From: Desulfamplus sp.
Lineage (GTDB): Bacteria > Desulfobacterota > Desulfobacteria > Desulfobacterales > Desulfobacteraceae
DNA: 7,425 nucleotides
Direction of reading: 5' to 3'
Assembly: GCA_015233755.1 (NCBI GenBank)
Contig: JADFXA010000104.1
Span: 1 to 7,425 of the forward strand
The position numbers were made by a program, and so were the translations under genes. Shown piece by piece: positions 6,963 to 7,425 of this stretch (positions within the stretch are counted from its first letter, which is position 1; every line of letters begins with the position of its first letter). The notes under the pieces were generated by a model. It was given only the letters and a program-made list of their open reading frames with translations, was not told the DNA's origin and did no database searches.

Positions 6963-6996
6963 AGATTTGACAACTTTTAAAACGTTGTCAAATCTT
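6963..6996. repeat. 33-bp palindromic repeat, copy B (upstream of hutH)
   Basis: The arms AGATTTGACAAC (6963-6974) and GTTGTCAAATCT (6984-6995) form a perfect 12-bp inverted repeat around the 9-nt spacer TTTTAAAAC. The part 6964-6996 is the same as copy A at 5291-5323 apart from one spacer base. It lies 28 nt past the stop codon of the preceding methyltransferase gene and about 90 bp before the hutH start, so it could act as an operator for hutH or as an intercistronic RNA hairpin. Confidence 0.85.
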
Positions 6997-7023
6997 CAAA
7001 ATATATGTTGTTGTTAAATTTAT

Positions 7024-7425
7024 TTAGCTAACCATGAAATTCTTCACAATATTCTCAATTGTCTGCTGTTTTTCTGTTTCAACTTGCAATGGTTTATGGT
7101 TGTTAAGAATCTTATGAAGTTTAGTTCTTGCTCGATCAAGAAGAGAGGTTCTTCCTTGCTCTGCCCATTTTTCATGGCTTTGACGACAGAAAAGCTCTGG
7201 CTTCCACTGAACTTTTCTTAAATGTTTGAATGTATGGGGTTGTGTTAAAAATTGTCCGACCTCAGCACCTTTTGGAATTACATCAAGAGCAAGAGTGTCA
7301 TCATTAATTGGGATTCCTTTGTGCATTCTTCTTATTTGGTCAACCATTTCATTGACAATTATTATCATCTCAAGGCTTCCGCTCAATCCAAAATCGAGAT
7401 AACCAACATCATGGTTTAGATTTGA
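7024..7425 (-). CDS. Second MttB-superfamily methyltransferase, C-terminal part (cut by window edge)
   Basis: The frame is open from the right edge to TAA at 7026-7024 and gives 133 residues, beginning S-N-L-N-H-D-V-G-Y-L-D-F-G-L-S-G-S-L-E-M. This is the conserved C-terminal block of the trimethylamine methyltransferase family, and the remaining two thirds must lie beyond 7425. Other family signs are N-D-D-T-L-A-L-D-V-I, G-Q-F-L-T-Q-P-H-T-F-K-H-L-R, and W-A-E-Q-G. By hand alignment about 42 of 113 positions match the complete MttB-family protein encoded at 3749-5218, so the two are old paralogues and not a recent duplication. Whether it carries a pyrrolysine (in-frame TAG) cannot be judged because the upstream part is missing. 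It is 150 bp upstream of hutH on the same strand and likely in the same transcription unit. A TTG at 7386-7384 is not the start, because family residues continue upstream of it. Confidence 0.88.
   Translation of the reverse strand, partial: SNLNHDVGYLDFGLSGSLEMIIIVNEMVDQIRRMHKGIPINDDTLALDVIPKGAEVGQFLTQPHTFKHLRKVQWKPELFCRQSHEKWAEQGRTSLLDRARTKLHKILNNHKPLQVETEKQQTIENIVKNFMVS

Noticed and set aside
7384..7386. TTG as the start of a small 120-aa gene
   Set aside because: The frame stays open to the window edge and the upstream codons spell N-L-N-H-D-V-G-Y-L-D-F-G, a conserved MttB block, so the gene is a fragment of a longer one.

Overview
The window is chromosomal DNA from an AT-rich Gram-negative bacterium. 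The outer-membrane LPS assembly protein LptD proves a diderm envelope. Non-pyrrolysine MttB-family methyltransferases next to a histidine-utilisation gene suggest an anaerobe that uses methylated amines or betaines, such as a Desulfobacterota-type sulfate reducer. That placement is inference; no marker gene in the window fixes it.

Layout. Bases 1-79 hold the end of something upstream whose frame I cannot decide. Bases 80-2743 (+) encode a full-length LptD-like protein. A 64-bp gap separates it from a convergent, all-minus-strand cluster that runs to the right edge. In transcription order (right to left) the cluster is: the C-terminal third of an MttB-family methyltransferase (7425-7024, cut by the window edge), histidine ammonia-lyase hutH (6873-5329), a complete second MttB-family methyltransferase (5218-3749), and the HutC-type GntR/UTRA repressor (3653-2808). 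The gaps are 95-150 bp, so these genes are probably co-transcribed or at least co-regulated.

How the genes may work together. HutH has every catalytic and histidine-selecting residue of classical HAL, although its cofactor tripeptide is Ser-Ser-Gly instead of Ala-Ser-Gly. It should make urocanate, which is the known inducer of HutC repressors, so enzyme and regulator match. The unusual part is that hutH sits between two MttB-superfamily methyltransferases and not beside hutU/hutI/hutG. MttB relatives without pyrrolysine demethylate quaternary amines (glycine betaine, proline betaine, carnitine) into a corrinoid protein. The most economical hypothesis is catabolism of an N-methylated histidine such as hercynine (histidine betaine) or ergothioneine, feeding methyl groups to C1 metabolism and histidine to urocanate. 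This is inference and is the main thing to test.

Non-coding structure. A 33-bp palindromic element occurs twice with one mismatch and in the same orientation, once on each side of hutH. A different, GC-rich 9-bp perfect hairpin with a flanking TTCAA lies between the methyltransferase and hutC and resembles an IS200/IS605-type end or a REP element. No tRNA, rRNA, CRISPR, riboswitch or convincing intrinsic terminator was seen. No stretch longer than 300 bases lacks a gene.
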